This document shows positions 15,881-24,511 of a stretch of DNA of 64,000 bases, piece by piece (position 1 is the first letter of the stretch; every line of letters starts with the position of its first letter). The position numbers and the translations under genes were made by a program. The notes under the pieces were generated by a model that was not told the DNA's origin, ran no database searches, and worked only from the letters and a program-made list of their open reading frames with translations. Source of the DNA: Schleiferilactobacillus shenzhenensis LY-73 (GTDB lineage Bacteria; Bacillota; Bacilli; Lactobacillales; Lactobacillaceae); assembly GCF_000469325.1 (NCBI RefSeq), contig NZ_KI271584.1, forward strand, positions 180,681-244,680. Reading direction: 5' to 3'.

Positions 15881-16885
15881 ATGGCGAAACTGACCGAGAA
15901 CGACCGCTTCATCATCAATGCACTGTTCGACCGCAGTGTCTTCACCAGTTCTTACCAGCCTGGCATTACCCGCGCCAACCGGGCGGCGATCACGTCTCTG
16001 CAGACGCCCTCCGGCCAGCAGCGAGTCATTAATTACTGCAAGACTTTGCTGGGCCTGGCGCCGGAGAATTTCCAGGAGAACCTGCTGCTGCTCGTGGGCA
16101 CAGATTACTTGCGGCCAGTAGCCGTCCACGTTTTGCTAGCGACCCTGAAGGCGATCATTAACGCGCCGGAATTGCAGGCTGGGTCCGGCGATCGCGCAGT
16201 GGCCGCTCAGACTGTGGTGCGCCAAGTGCACAGTGTCGTGGCAGAAGTGGATGAGAAAGAAATCCGCCGCCTCATCACCCGCTTGTTTGTGGACCGGTTC
16301 GGCCTCTTCACGCCCGACCAATTAGCCAGTACGCCCACCGATACACCGGCAGAAGTGGCCGAGTACTGGGAAGTCAGTCCGGACTTTAACGTCTTTGCCC
16401 AAAACGTGGTCAATTATTTGGACCATGCCCGGCGCAACGAGGCGTTGACGGCGGTTCAGCGCGTGAACCGGGTGCTGCTGACCCAGACCTTTCTCAGCCC
16501 AGCAAGCGATCCGGCGGTGTGGCCGCTGCTTGCGGCGAACAAGACAGCCATTGCCGACCTCTGGGCCCAAAGCGGGCGGTTCAACCTGGAAGTGGGTAAT
16601 GGGTACGCCCTGTTATTGGATACGCAGCACACTCCCAGCGTCGCCATGCCTTACCTGGTCGCTCTGGCGGTGGCCCACGAATTGGGGACCGGCGTCCAGG
16701 ACAGCGGGCTGACGCAAAAAATCAAAGCGGCAGCCCACCGGCTGTATCCGACGAACGCTGTCCCGCCCAGTGTGGTCAAGCAAGCCTTGCGGGACACCGG
16801 GTTGATCGAATTCCGCGACGGCTATGCCGTACCGACACCACTGGTCGCTCGTTTCACTGTGCAGCAAGGAGAAGACAAATCATGA
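15881..16885 (+). CDS. jetB: Wadjet component JetB-like (KITE-type subunit)
   Basis: Protein of 334 residues, second gene of the operon. It is helical with probable winged-helix ends, and has no enzymatic motif. In known Wadjet complexes JetB is the MukE/KITE-like subunit that binds the kleisin. Size and position fit, but sequence recognition is indirect. The start at 15881 is set by a strong AAAGGAGGT site; the frame is open from 15725 but the upstream part overlaps jetA. Its stop overlaps the jetC start (ATGA-type, 4 bp), so translation is coupled. Confidence 0.7.
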   Translation: MAKLTENDRFIINALFDRSVFTSSYQPGITRANRAAITSLQTPSGQQRVINYCKTLLGLAPENFQENLLLLVGTDYLRPVAVHVLLATLKAIINAPELQAGSGDRAVAAQTVVRQVHSVVAEVDEKEIRRLITRLFVDRFGLFTPDQLASTPTDTPAEVAEYWEVSPDFNVFAQNVVNYLDHARRNEALTAVQRVNRVLLTQTFLSPASDPAVWPLLAANKTAIADLWAQSGRFNLEVGNGYALLLDTQHTPSVAMPYLVALAVAHELGTGVQDSGLTQKIKAAAHRLYPTNAVPPSVVKQALRDTGLIEFRDGYAVPTPLVARFTVQQGEDKS

Positions 16886-19800
16886 CCCTGAATCCGCAAC
16901 TCGTGCCGGTGAGCTATCACCTGCGCCACTTCAACAAGTACAAGACGCTGGACCTGCCTGCCGCGGCCAACGGCAACATGACGCTCATCGGCGAGAACGC
17001 CGTGGGCAAGACAACGCTGGCCAACTGTTTCTTCCCCATGCTGGTGGACGGGTCCATCGCTACGCCATCGTTCAACCCGGCGAAGAGTACCGACAAGGTC
17101 TCCCAGAGTGCCACGGCCCGCAACAGTCAGCGGGACACGCGGACCTTCGACAGTATGCTGCTGGGCTGGGGGCCGGGGGCGCTGAAGGTGCGCACTGGCT
17201 ACAGCTATGTCCTGTTCCGCTCGGTCAGGCGCCAGGTGATCCTCGGGTTGGGCGCTCGCCGGGTCAGCGGCGAGACCCGCCAGCATACGTGGTGGTTCGT
17301 TGTGATCAGTGAAGACGTGACGGGGGCCCCACTCACCGTCGTGACCACCGATGATGCGGGTCAGTGCCTAGAGGAGAAAGCCTTCCAGGAAGCAAACGCC
17401 GCGCTGGGCGACCAGCTGCAGGTGTTCACCACCGCGGTGGCCTACCGGGATTACGTGGCGACCCATATTTACGGCTTCAGCGACGGCAAGACGCTGGGTC
17501 TGCTGGCGAACGACTACCGGCTGTTGGCGTCGCCGACCCTGACTTCGGGCAACGAGAAGTTTTCTCCCATCAAGGGGGCGCTGAAGAACGCCCAAGAGGG
17601 GATCGATCCGATGGTCATCGCGGCGGTGGCGAACAGTCAGCGGGACGTGAATCAGTACCATGGGCTGCTGCGGCGCATTGACGACGCTCAACGCCGCTTG
17701 CGGCGGATGAAGAACGCCATTTTCTTAGCCAATCTGAATTATCTGGAGGCCACCCAGCTGCGGCCATACAACCAGGCGTATACCGCGAATGAACAGGCGA
17801 AGGAAGAAAAGACCCAGGCCGAGCAAGAGAAACGGCAGTACGAAACGCAGCTGACCACTTTGACTGCAGCGAAAAACGAGGCCAGTGGTGCAGTGAAAGA
17901 GCTCCAGCAGGCTAACGCGGACCAGGGGACTGTAATCGAACGACGGCGCCAGTATGCGGATCAAATCAAGGCCGCCCAAGACAACCTGAGCCGGTTACTC
18001 AAGATCCTCGCCGATATTCAGGCCGCCCAAGCCCAGGCGGCCGACTTAGCGACCGCCATTACGGCGCAAGAGACACAGGCAGCGCAATTGATTGACACCG
18101 AACTGACGCCCCGGAAAGTCCAGCTCATGGCCCGGTCCAGCCGGCTGCCGGGCCTGGCCCGGGTGATGGAGCGGGGTGCGTGGGCCGATATTCGGGACGG
18201 CTTGGCCCGTTATCTGCGCCAGATGGTGGCGGCCAAGGCCGAATACGATCATTATGATACCCTGCTCGACCACTTGAGCCGGGATGTGGCCATTACCCAC
18301 ACCATGCAGGACCAGATGGGCCAGTCGATCGACCGCCATGTCCAGGGCTTCGCCAGCGGCCGGGCGCGGGAAGATTTGCAGGCCGACAACCAGGCCATCC
18401 ACGAGGGCGGGGCCAGCCAGATGAGCAGCGAGTTCGCCCCGTTGCGGGCCAAGCAAGCGGCACTGCTCACCCAGACGCCGGACCTCAAGGTGTTTCTGAC
18501 CGAGGGCGCGCTGCTGCCGCAATTGCAGAAAATCAGCCAGCAGATCACCCCGGCGGTGGTGCGGCTGACGAAGATCACCCGGGAGAAAGAGACGTTACAG
18601 CAGCGGCAGGATAAGCTGCAGGGTCAAATCGCTGCTTGGCAGCAGACTCTGCCGGCCGACTTCGACGCGGCCGCCGAGCGCCAGCAAATCGAGGACCTGC
18701 AGGCGGCTCGAGCGGCCTTGGTGATCGACACCAGCCTGCCCCAGCGGCTGGCGGCGGCCCAGGAGAAAGAAGCCAAACTCAGGGATCAAATCCAGCAATT
18801 CACCTATGAACGGGACGTGCGCACCGGCCGGATCGAGTCCCGGCAAGCTGATATTAAACGCTATACCGCCCAGCTCAAGACGCTGGGCGCCGATATTATG
18901 AGCAAGGTGACGACGCTCGCCCCGTATTTTCCCGAGGACGTGACCTTACCCGATATTGAAGCGTTACAAGCTTACATCCGCAGCCGCCGCAGCGACATTC
19001 GCGGGCACAGTTACGCTGATTTGGGGGGCCAAATTGGCCGGGCCATTCACCACCACGACGGCAACGGCGAGGACCGCAGTGCGGTGGACGTACTCTTTGC
19101 TGAGCGCGATCACCCGGACATTGCCAGTGCCATGCGCCAGCAGCGGTCCATCGCCCGGAACGGCCTGACCGTGGTGGCCTTTGATTTGAACGGCGCCTTG
19201 GCGATCCTCACTGCCGACCATGCGGCCGTCACGAAGGCCTTGAACCAGAGCAAGACGGGCAACGCGGTGGCGCTGCACACCTATCTGGTGGCCGCGGTCC
19301 AGCGGATCAGTGCCCAGTACGCCGTGATCACGGAATATAACCAGATCCTGGCCGCCGGTGCCGCCCACCAGCATATCAAGCTGAAGGTCGCCCTCAGTCC
19401 CGCCGAAGGGGTTAAGCCGGCCGTCATCGACGAAGCCTGCGACCCCGAGTTAGATCAGCGGCCGCACCTGGCCGGGCTGATCAACCAGCGGCTGAACCAG
19501 CTGGCGAACAATACCGAAGTGGCCGATGACGAGGCGGCTTTCTTAACGGAGGCCAACCGCCTGCTGGATACCCGCCAATGGTCCGACTTCAACGTCTATA
19601 TTCGCCGGCGGGACAGTGCTGCGGACGACTTCGAATTGGTGGACGACAAGTTCGTGCAGTCCGGCGGGTCGGGGGCAGAAAAGGCCCAGGCGATGGTCCT
19701 GCCCCTGCTGCTGGTCCCGAAGATGGTGCTGCAGCGGGCCAAGGCGGCGGATGCGCCGCACTTGGTGATGTTCGACGAATTCGCTGATAAGCTAGACCCG

Positions 19801-20010
19801 GAGACGGCCAAGGCCTTCGCCAAGACCATCGTCAACTTCGGCTTCAGCTTCATCGCCACCATGCCCAGCGGCGGCCAAAATAAGCTGCTGGCCGACGGTG
19901 TGGACAATATTGTGTGGGAAGTGGTCGGGGCCCCTGAGCAGGGTGACGGCCGGTTCCACCTCAATCGGGTGGAGAAGAATATGACGTGGGCAGCCGGCGC
20001 GACCGCATGA
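16882..20010 (+). CDS. jetC: Wadjet component JetC-like SMC ATPase
   Basis: SMC/MukB-like ATPase of 1042 residues, the motor that extrudes DNA loops in Wadjet. Walker A GENAVGKTT lies at residues 37-45. Two long coiled-coil arms (about 285-500 and 560-700, with many Gln/Ala/Leu heptads) flank a hinge. The signature region GGSGAEKAQAM is in the C-terminal head, and Walker B is VMFDEFADKLD with Asp965/Glu966. The short N-terminal head and total length near 1040 match JetC rather than chromosomal SMC (about 1180). It overlaps both neighbours by 4 bp. Confidence 0.88.
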   Translation: MTLNPQLVPVSYHLRHFNKYKTLDLPAAANGNMTLIGENAVGKTTLANCFFPMLVDGSIATPSFNPAKSTDKVSQSATARNSQRDTRTFDSMLLGWGPGALKVRTGYSYVLFRSVRRQVILGLGARRVSGETRQHTWWFVVISEDVTGAPLTVVTTDDAGQCLEEKAFQEANAALGDQLQVFTTAVAYRDYVATHIYGFSDGKTLGLLANDYRLLASPTLTSGNEKFSPIKGALKNAQEGIDPMVIAAVANSQRDVNQYHGLLRRIDDAQRRLRRMKNAIFLANLNYLEATQLRPYNQAYTANEQAKEEKTQAEQEKRQYETQLTTLTAAKNEASGAVKELQQANADQGTVIERRRQYADQIKAAQDNLSRLLKILADIQAAQAQAADLATAITAQETQAAQLIDTELTPRKVQLMARSSRLPGLARVMERGAWADIRDGLARYLRQMVAAKAEYDHYDTLLDHLSRDVAITHTMQDQMGQSIDRHVQGFASGRAREDLQADNQAIHEGGASQMSSEFAPLRAKQAALLTQTPDLKVFLTEGALLPQLQKISQQITPAVVRLTKITREKETLQQRQDKLQGQIAAWQQTLPADFDAAAERQQIEDLQAARAALVIDTSLPQRLAAAQEKEAKLRDQIQQFTYERDVRTGRIESRQADIKRYTAQLKTLGADIMSKVTTLAPYFPEDVTLPDIEALQAYIRSRRSDIRGHSYADLGGQIGRAIHHHDGNGEDRSAVDVLFAERDHPDIASAMRQQRSIARNGLTVVAFDLNGALAILTADHAAVTKALNQSKTGNAVALHTYLVAAVQRISAQYAVITEYNQILAAGAAHQHIKLKVALSPAEGVKPAVIDEACDPELDQRPHLAGLINQRLNQLANNTEVADDEAAFLTEANRLLDTRQWSDFNVYIRRRDSAADDFELVDDKFVQSGGSGAEKAQAMVLPLLLVPKMVLQRAKAADAPHLVMFDEFADKLDPETAKAFAKTIVNFGFSFIATMPSGGQNKLLADGVDNIVWEVVGAPEQGDGRFHLNRVEKNMTWAAGATA

Positions 20011-20810
20011 GCCGCTACACCGATGCCTACGCTGCTGTCGGCCGCCATACCCCGCCGGCTAACGCTGCCGTACTGGACCCGCTTTTCGACCAGATTGCAG
20101 CCGGCCGCCAGCTGCCGCCCAGGGCCCAGCAAGCCGTCGCTCTGGGGTTGACCGCGCACGCGCTCAACGACCGCACCGCTGACCCGGCGCTGTTTGACTA
20201 CTATCGCTGGGTCTTGACCCACTGCTTCCCGGCCGGCCAGCTGAACGAACTGACCGCCCGGCTGATTGGGATGGCCTTCACCGCCGCTAACATTTTCCAG
20301 ACCGACCTGCCCCAGCCGCTCACGCTGAATCCCTGGCAGGTTCCAGCCATGCTGGATTATCCGCTGGCGGCTGACCGCGCAGTGGTCATCGAGAATAACG
20401 GCGTCTTTGCGCTCTTACACCAAGACCATCCGGACTGGCCGCTGATCCTCCAGTCGGGCAACGACTTCAATGCGACCTATGTACAGCTAATTCAGCGCCT
20501 GGAGGGGCGCGGTATGCAGTATGCGTACTTGGGCGATATCGACAGCGCCGGCATCCGCATGGCTGATACCTTCGCCGGCCTCCTGCAGCGGACTAGCGCG
20601 GCGGCAGTCGCTGCTCTCCAGACTCCCGCCGACGTCACCCGCTGGCTGACATTTTACGGCCGCCAGGATTCCCGGCGGACGAAGCCGCTGACGGTCCGGT
20701 ACCCGGTTTTCCGAGAAGAAATGACGGCCATTGCGACGTTTGGCAAGTTTGTGGAACAAGAGCAGCTGATGGGGGAGTATGAAGCAAGGATTGGGCGGTG
20801 GCTCACATGA
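20007..20810 (+). CDS. jetD: Wadjet nuclease JetD-like (TOPRIM)
   Basis: Protein of 267 residues carrying a TOPRIM-like nuclease core: the first catalytic acid Glu129 in VVIENNGVF, and the DxD pair Asp177/Asp179 in YLGDIDSAGIRMAD. In Wadjet, JetD cleaves the circular plasmid once the SMC complex has extruded it. It is shorter than many JetD proteins, which have a larger N-terminal arm domain, so the N-terminal half here is compact. The start at 20007 overlaps the jetC stop as ATGA. The last codons overlap the SAP gene. Confidence 0.82.
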   Translation: MSRYTDAYAAVGRHTPPANAAVLDPLFDQIAAGRQLPPRAQQAVALGLTAHALNDRTADPALFDYYRWVLTHCFPAGQLNELTARLIGMAFTAANIFQTDLPQPLTLNPWQVPAMLDYPLAADRAVVIENNGVFALLHQDHPDWPLILQSGNDFNATYVQLIQRLEGRGMQYAYLGDIDSAGIRMADTFAGLLQRTSAAAVAALQTPADVTRWLTFYGRQDSRRTKPLTVRYPVFREEMTAIATFGKFVEQEQLMGEYEARIGRWLT

Positions 20811-21484
20811 ATCGAAAACAATTAATTAATGGTCAGAGTAAACAGGAAGTGGTGAAGTTCTTTAGCCAGTACCACTACAAGACGGAATTGGCTGCGCTTT
20901 GCCGTGCCCATCACTTGCCGGCAATCGGAACCAAGGCAGAGTTGAATGCCCGATTGCGGGGCGCCATGCTGGGGACAGCAAGCAACATGGCACCAACACC
21001 AACACCGACTGCGTCACGCGGCCGTGCCCAGGCCTTGACGGCGTTTGAGATTACGTTAGACACGCCCATCGCCGGCTCCGGGTTTCGGTTCAACGCGGCT
21101 GCTCGGGAATTTTTTGCGGCCTATTTTCACATCCGTCGGTTTGCGTATACCAAACCCATGGCCATCGTGAAACGGCAGGCACTGGCCGACCCGTCTCAGA
21201 GATTAACTGTGCGGGACTTGGTGACGGTCTACCAGCAAACGCAAGAGCCGGCCGCCAAAAAAGCCTTCCTCGCCAATAATGCTGAGGAAGGCACCTATGA
21301 GTGGAACCACTTTGTCCGGGATTTCTGTGCCGATCCAGCGACAGCGCAATACCAGAGCAAGCTAAAAGCGGCGGCCCTATTATGGCGCCAGGTGCGGCAG
21401 GGACATGGTGAAAAGCGGTATCGGCATGCACTGCTGGCTGACTACAGCACTCTCCTGCGGCAATACCAGCCTCATCAAAAGTGA
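20807..21484 (+). CDS. SAP-domain protein coupled to the Wadjet operon
   Basis: Protein of 225 residues. Residues about 10-52 (SKQEVVKFFSQYHYKTELAAL...GTKAELNARLRG) match a SAP motif, a helix-extension-helix DNA-binding element. A linker rich in Pro/Thr (about 62-75) leads to a helical C-terminal domain of about 150 residues that I do not recognise. The ATG at 20807 overlaps the jetD stop as ATGA, the same coupling used between the jet genes, so it is made with the system. A GTG at 20798 is less likely. Function unknown; a DNA-binding accessory factor is an inference. Its 3' end overlaps the convergent gene by 10 bp. Confidence 0.75.
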   Translation: MNRKQLINGQSKQEVVKFFSQYHYKTELAALCRAHHLPAIGTKAELNARLRGAMLGTASNMAPTPTPTASRGRAQALTAFEITLDTPIAGSGFRFNAAAREFFAAYFHIRRFAYTKPMAIVKRQALADPSQRLTVRDLVTVYQQTQEPAAKKAFLANNAEEGTYEWNHFVRDFCADPATAQYQSKLKAAALLWRQVRQGHGEKRYRHALLADYSTLLRQYQPHQK

Positions 21485-21861
21485 TACCGAATTGGCGGTT
21501 GCGGCGGCTCCGATCGGTGATCGTCATGCGGCGCTGGTTCTTTCTGTGGACGTCCGGCTTGTATCCATTTTTTGATATAGGCGCGGTAGTCTTCGACATT
21601 CCATTTGATGTATGCGCCGAGCATAAACGCCAGCGGCCAGAGCAAGACCACCAGGATCCACGAACGAATGTGTAACGCCATGAGGCCCAGCCACACCGCG
21701 AAGACGAACATGATGCCGTCGAAAAGCAGGGTATCGATGAACCGCCATTTATTCTTCCGGTGGGTTGGTGCATCGTAATTCGGCCAGCAGGCATAGACCT
21801 TGCTGTACAGCTGCTTGTTTTTCTGCAGGGTATCATGGAACCAATGACCTGTTTGGGGCAT
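21475..21861 (-). CDS. Small membrane protein, unknown function
   Basis: Protein of 128 residues with two adjacent membrane helices (about 46-62 and 67-88: GIMFVFAVWLGLMALHI and SWILVVLLWPLAFMLGAYI) between a basic N-terminus and a proline-rich polar tail (PQKEPAPHDDHRSEPPQPP). Not recognised. It starts 3 bp after the GNAT gene stop, with GGAAGGACAGG upstream, and is the last gene of a MerR-YrdB-GNAT-membrane protein operon. It converges on and overlaps the SAP gene. Confidence 0.7.
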   Translation of the reverse strand: MPQTGHWFHDTLQKNKQLYSKVYACWPNYDAPTHRKNKWRFIDTLLFDGIMFVFAVWLGLMALHIRSWILVVLLWPLAFMLGAYIKWNVEDYRAYIKKWIQAGRPQKEPAPHDDHRSEPPQPPIRYHF

Positions 21862-21864
21862 TTC

Positions 21865-22359
21865 TTACCTGTCCTTCCGATCGGGGCAGCGTTGTGTACC
21901 CAGCACCTTCGCCATGGTTGCATTGCGGAGCGCAACACCGTGGCGCAGTACCGTGTTCCGGTGCAATACATGGTACCCCTGGTGATGGAAGAAAGGCTCT
22001 GCGGTCAGTGAAGCAGCAACGGTGACAGTGCGGACACCGGCGCGGCGGGCGTCGTCCTCCAGCTGGCCCACCAGTTGCGTAGCAATCCCCTCGCGCTGGT
22101 GGGCAAAGTGCACATAGAGCCGGTCTAAATAACCCGTGGCGGTCATGTTGGCGAAGCCGACGATTTCATCGTTGACGACGGCGACAAGTGTGTCATCGTT
22201 CGCCAGCGGCGCGCACCACTGGGCCGGGTCAATGGCGACCGGTGCCCAGGCGTCTTGCTGGACCGGTGTGTAGTCCGGTGTGGTCGATAGGTGCACGGTA
22301 TCTTGAAAGAGGCGCACGATGGGCACGTCATCAGTATTTCTGTACGGTCGAATTTCCAA
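21865..22359 (-). CDS. GNAT-family N-acetyltransferase
   Basis: Acetyl-CoA-dependent transferase of 164 residues. The N-terminal strand LEIRPYRNTDDVPIVRLFQDTV and the acetyl-CoA loop VHFAHQREGIATQL (R/Q-x-x-G-x-A type) define the fold. The acceptor is unknown. The start is probably TTG at 22359 preceded by GGGGGGA; the frame is open to 22464 but that part has no family similarity. Third gene of the leftward MerR operon, 38 bp after YrdB. Confidence 0.8.
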   Translation of the reverse strand: MEIRPYRNTDDVPIVRLFQDTVHLSTTPDYTPVQQDAWAPVAIDPAQWCAPLANDDTLVAVVNDEIVGFANMTATGYLDRLYVHFAHQREGIATQLVGQLEDDARRAGVRTVTVAASLTAEPFFHHQGYHVLHRNTVLRHGVALRNATMAKVLGTQRCPDRKDR

Positions 22360-22397
22360 CAGTATCCCCCCAAAGGTACTATCTGGTCCAGGTGCAG

Positions 22398-22718
22398 TTA
22401 CAGCCAGTGGTCGAGCACGGCGTTGATCCCGGCAATAGCGGCGTAGACCACCCCGGCGGGCCAATTGAACGCCCGGCCGATGATGACTGCGGTGCTCCCA
22501 AAGATGATGATCTCTACCAGCCCGCGATACCCCTCTGTGAGGCGTGCTGGTGCCATAGGTGCCATGTAATGACTCCAGAATACCATAAGTAAAAGTGGGA
22601 AAAGTAGGCCAAGCAGCAGTTTGCTGAGTAAACCGCCGCGCCAGCCGCTGGCAATAAGCAGAATGACCGTGCCGAGTTCGACCAGAAAACGGATGACGGT
22701 ATTGATGTCTTTAATCAT
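22398..22718 (-). CDS. YrdB/DUF2568-family membrane protein
   Basis: Integral membrane protein of 106 residues with four hydrophobic helices. The N-terminal INTVIRFLVELGTVILL and the C-terminal VVYAAIAGINAVLDHW are typical of the YrdB (DUF2568) family, whose role is unknown. The ATG at 22718 overlaps the end of the MerR gene by 8 bp, so the two are translationally coupled, which suggests this small protein is the main target of that regulator. Confidence 0.8.
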   Translation of the reverse strand: MIKDINTVIRFLVELGTVILLIASGWRGGLLSKLLLGLLFPLLLMVFWSHYMAPMAPARLTEGYRGLVEIIIFGSTAVIIGRAFNWPAGVVYAAIAGINAVLDHWL

Positions 22719-23115
22719 CGATGGTTGCCAGCTTCTCGATGAGTGTATCCAGTGCGGGGGCGCTGGCCGGCGTTGTGACAGCCGTGACCATGGTTTGGGC
22801 CAAGGCAGCGAGTTGGCTGTAGTAGGCCGCGGTATGGGCAAACTCGGCTTGTTTAGTCGACATGAGGGCGAGCGTGTCCGCGCGGCAGTCGGCCGTTACG
22901 GGTTGAGTGCGCAACGCCAGGACCGTTTTGATTTCAGCGAGGGATAAGTGGGCTTTCTTGAGGTTGGTAATGATTTTGAACGTGGCTTGGTCGGCTGCTG
23001 AGTAAAGCCAGTAGTGGTTGGCGGCCCGCTGCGGGACGAGCAGCCCGGTTTCTTCGTAGTAACGGAGGGTATCGCGGGTGGTGTGCATGGCAGCGGCGAA
23101 GGCGTGCGTGTTCAT
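22711..23115 (-). CDS. MerR-family transcriptional regulator
   Basis: Regulator of 134 residues. The N-terminal winged helix (HTTRDTLRYYEETGLLVPQR) has the canonical RYYE motif, followed by LAEIKTVL and a coiled dimer helix with a short C-terminus lacking paired cysteines. I chose the ATG at 23115, where GAAAGAAG stands about 9 nt upstream; an ATG at 23124 abuts that site. It leads a four-gene operon under a promoter with the MerR-type 19-bp spacer, so it probably controls its own operon. Confidence 0.85.
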   Translation of the reverse strand: MNTHAFAAAMHTTRDTLRYYEETGLLVPQRAANHYWLYSAADQATFKIITNLKKAHLSLAEIKTVLALRTQPVTADCRADTLALMSTKQAEFAHTAAYYSQLAALAQTMVTAVTTPASAPALDTLIEKLATIDD

Positions 23116-23143
23116 TGAAGCCATCTTCTTTCTTGATTGTTTA

Positions 23144-23174
23144 ATCGTAACATGGGGGCTGGCCCCCGGGTCAA
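23144..23174 (-). promoter_or_regulatory. MerR-type promoter with 19-bp spacer, autoregulated operon
   Basis: On the minus strand -35 TTGACC (23169-23174), a 19-bp spacer, -10 TACGAT (23144-23149). The spacer centre is the perfect dyad GGGGGC-n2-GCCCCC (23154-23167). The geometry is the same as in the promoter at 4152-4182 but the operator differs, so each MerR protein has its own site. Confidence 0.75.
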
Positions 23175-23320
23175 TGGTCAGGACAGTGTGGGATGAGAAA
23201 GCCAGATCGTGATATTTTCCTCCTGCTGGGCGTGCTAGAATGGGGCTACGATAAAGATGAATCACGGGCAGTCGGGTTTTCTGGGACATTTTCGTTGAAT
23301 TGAGAAAGAGGGCGTGACCA

Positions 23321-23842
23321 ATGGAATTTGCGCAGCAAGTATATCCGTCGCCACTGGGGCCGTTAACGCTGCTCAGTGATGCTGACGCGATACTGGGACT
23401 GTGGTTTGCCGACCAGCAGCATTTCGGCGCCGGGTATGACCTCAGTTCAGTGCCGGTGCGGGAAAGTACGCCATTACGCGCTGCGACGGCCTGGCTGGGC
23501 CAGTATTTTGCGGGTGAACGACCAGATCCGCGGCAGGTGCCGCTGCACCCGGTAGTCACCGCCTTCCGTCAGCGGGTTCTGGCTGTCCTTGAAACGGTGC
23601 CCTACGGTGCGACGATTACCTATCAAGAGATTGCTGATCGCCTACCCGGGGCTTCGGCCGCCGCTGCTCGGGCTGTGGGCGGTGCCGTCGGTCATAATCC
23701 CATTTCAATTATCATTCCCTGCCACCGGGTGGTGGGCAGGGACGGGTCGCTCACTGGTTATGCTGGCGGGATCAACCGGAAGATTGCGTTGCTGACCCTG
23801 GAAGGGCACGATCCCGAACGGCTCGCACATGACCGTATTTGA
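23321..23842 (+). CDS. ogt: Methylated-DNA--protein-cysteine methyltransferase
   Basis: Suicide DNA repair protein of 173 residues that takes the methyl group from O6-methylguanine. The acceptor is Cys134 in IIPCHRVVG. The helix-turn-helix ahead of it (YGATITYQEIADRLPGASAAAARAVGGAVGHNP) inserts into the minor groove. Its stop overlaps the start of the adaA-like gene (TGATG), so repair protein and regulator are produced together. The arrangement parallels the adaA-adaB pair of Bacillus with the order reversed. Confidence 0.93.
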   Translation: MEFAQQVYPSPLGPLTLLSDADAILGLWFADQQHFGAGYDLSSVPVRESTPLRAATAWLGQYFAGERPDPRQVPLHPVVTAFRQRVLAVLETVPYGATITYQEIADRLPGASAAAARAVGGAVGHNPISIIIPCHRVVGRDGSLTGYAGGINRKIALLTLEGHDPERLAHDRI

Positions 23843-24411
23843 TGAGCGTCGGCGGAGTACCAACGGATGCGCAATGGGCGGCTATCACCACTAACGACAC
23901 CGCCGCTGATGGCCAATTTTGGTATGCGGTGCAAAGCACAATGATTTTTTGCCGACCATCCTGTCCGTCCCGCTTACCCAAGCGGGAGAACGTCACTGTG
24001 TACGCTGATCCGCATGCTGCTCTGGCCGCGGGTTATCGACCGTGCAAACGATGCCGACCACTGGCCCAGCCCGTCAGTAACGCCACCTGGGTGGCCGAGA
24101 TCGATACGCTTTTAGCGACGCACTCCCAGGAACCGCTGACCTTGAATGAGCTCGCCAGCCTGGCCCACGGTTCCGCGTCGTATCTCCGCCACGTTTATCA
24201 AGCAGCCACCGGTGCAACGCCATTGCAGCGGCTCAAAACGATTCGACTGACACGGGCCAAGGCATTGCTGACAGCAACGGACTTGACCGTTGCTCAGATT
24301 GGCGTACTGGTGGGGATACCCACGACTTCTTATTTCATCGCGGCATTTCGCACCGTCTATGGACAAACGCCGCTTCAGTTTCGGCGAGAGTGCCAGAAAC
24401 GTAATTGCTGA
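23842..24411 (+). CDS. adaA: AdaA-like methylphosphotriester sensor and activator
   Basis: Bifunctional protein of 189 residues. The N-terminal Ada zinc domain has Cys37, Cys41, Cys68 and Cys71 (FCRPSC and PCKRC); Cys37 is the likely methyl acceptor from DNA phosphotriesters. A C-terminal AraC-type helix-turn-helix pair follows (LNELASLAHGSASYLRHVYQ and VAQIGVLVGIPTTSYFIAAFRTVYG). It lacks the O6-methylguanine domain of full Ada, which is supplied by the adjacent ogt gene. It probably activates its own operon after methylation. The start is the ATG at 23842, overlapping the ogt stop. Confidence 0.9.
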   Translation: MSVGGVPTDAQWAAITTNDTAADGQFWYAVQSTMIFCRPSCPSRLPKRENVTVYADPHAALAAGYRPCKRCRPLAQPVSNATWVAEIDTLLATHSQEPLTLNELASLAHGSASYLRHVYQAATGATPLQRLKTIRLTRAKALLTATDLTVAQIGVLVGIPTTSYFIAAFRTVYGQTPLQFRRECQKRNC

Positions 24412-24449
24412 TTGTCAGTGATGGGCAGGTAGCTAACATCATTTTATTA

Positions 24450-24493
24450 ATCCCCCGGTGACACCGCACAAACGCTGTCGTCGGGGGATTTTT
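24450..24493 (+). terminator. Terminator of the ogt/adaA operon
   Basis: Stem ATCCCCC/GGGGGAT with a GC-rich inner region followed by TTTTT, about 40 bp after the adaA stop. Confidence 0.75.
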
Positions 24494-24511
24494 AAATATT
24501 TTTTGGAAATG

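Noticed and set aside
17364..17681. Long antisense and alternative frames across the Wadjet and rhamnosidase genes
   Set aside because: High GC gives long stop-free shadow frames. They have no ribosome sites or motifs and lie inside strongly supported genes.
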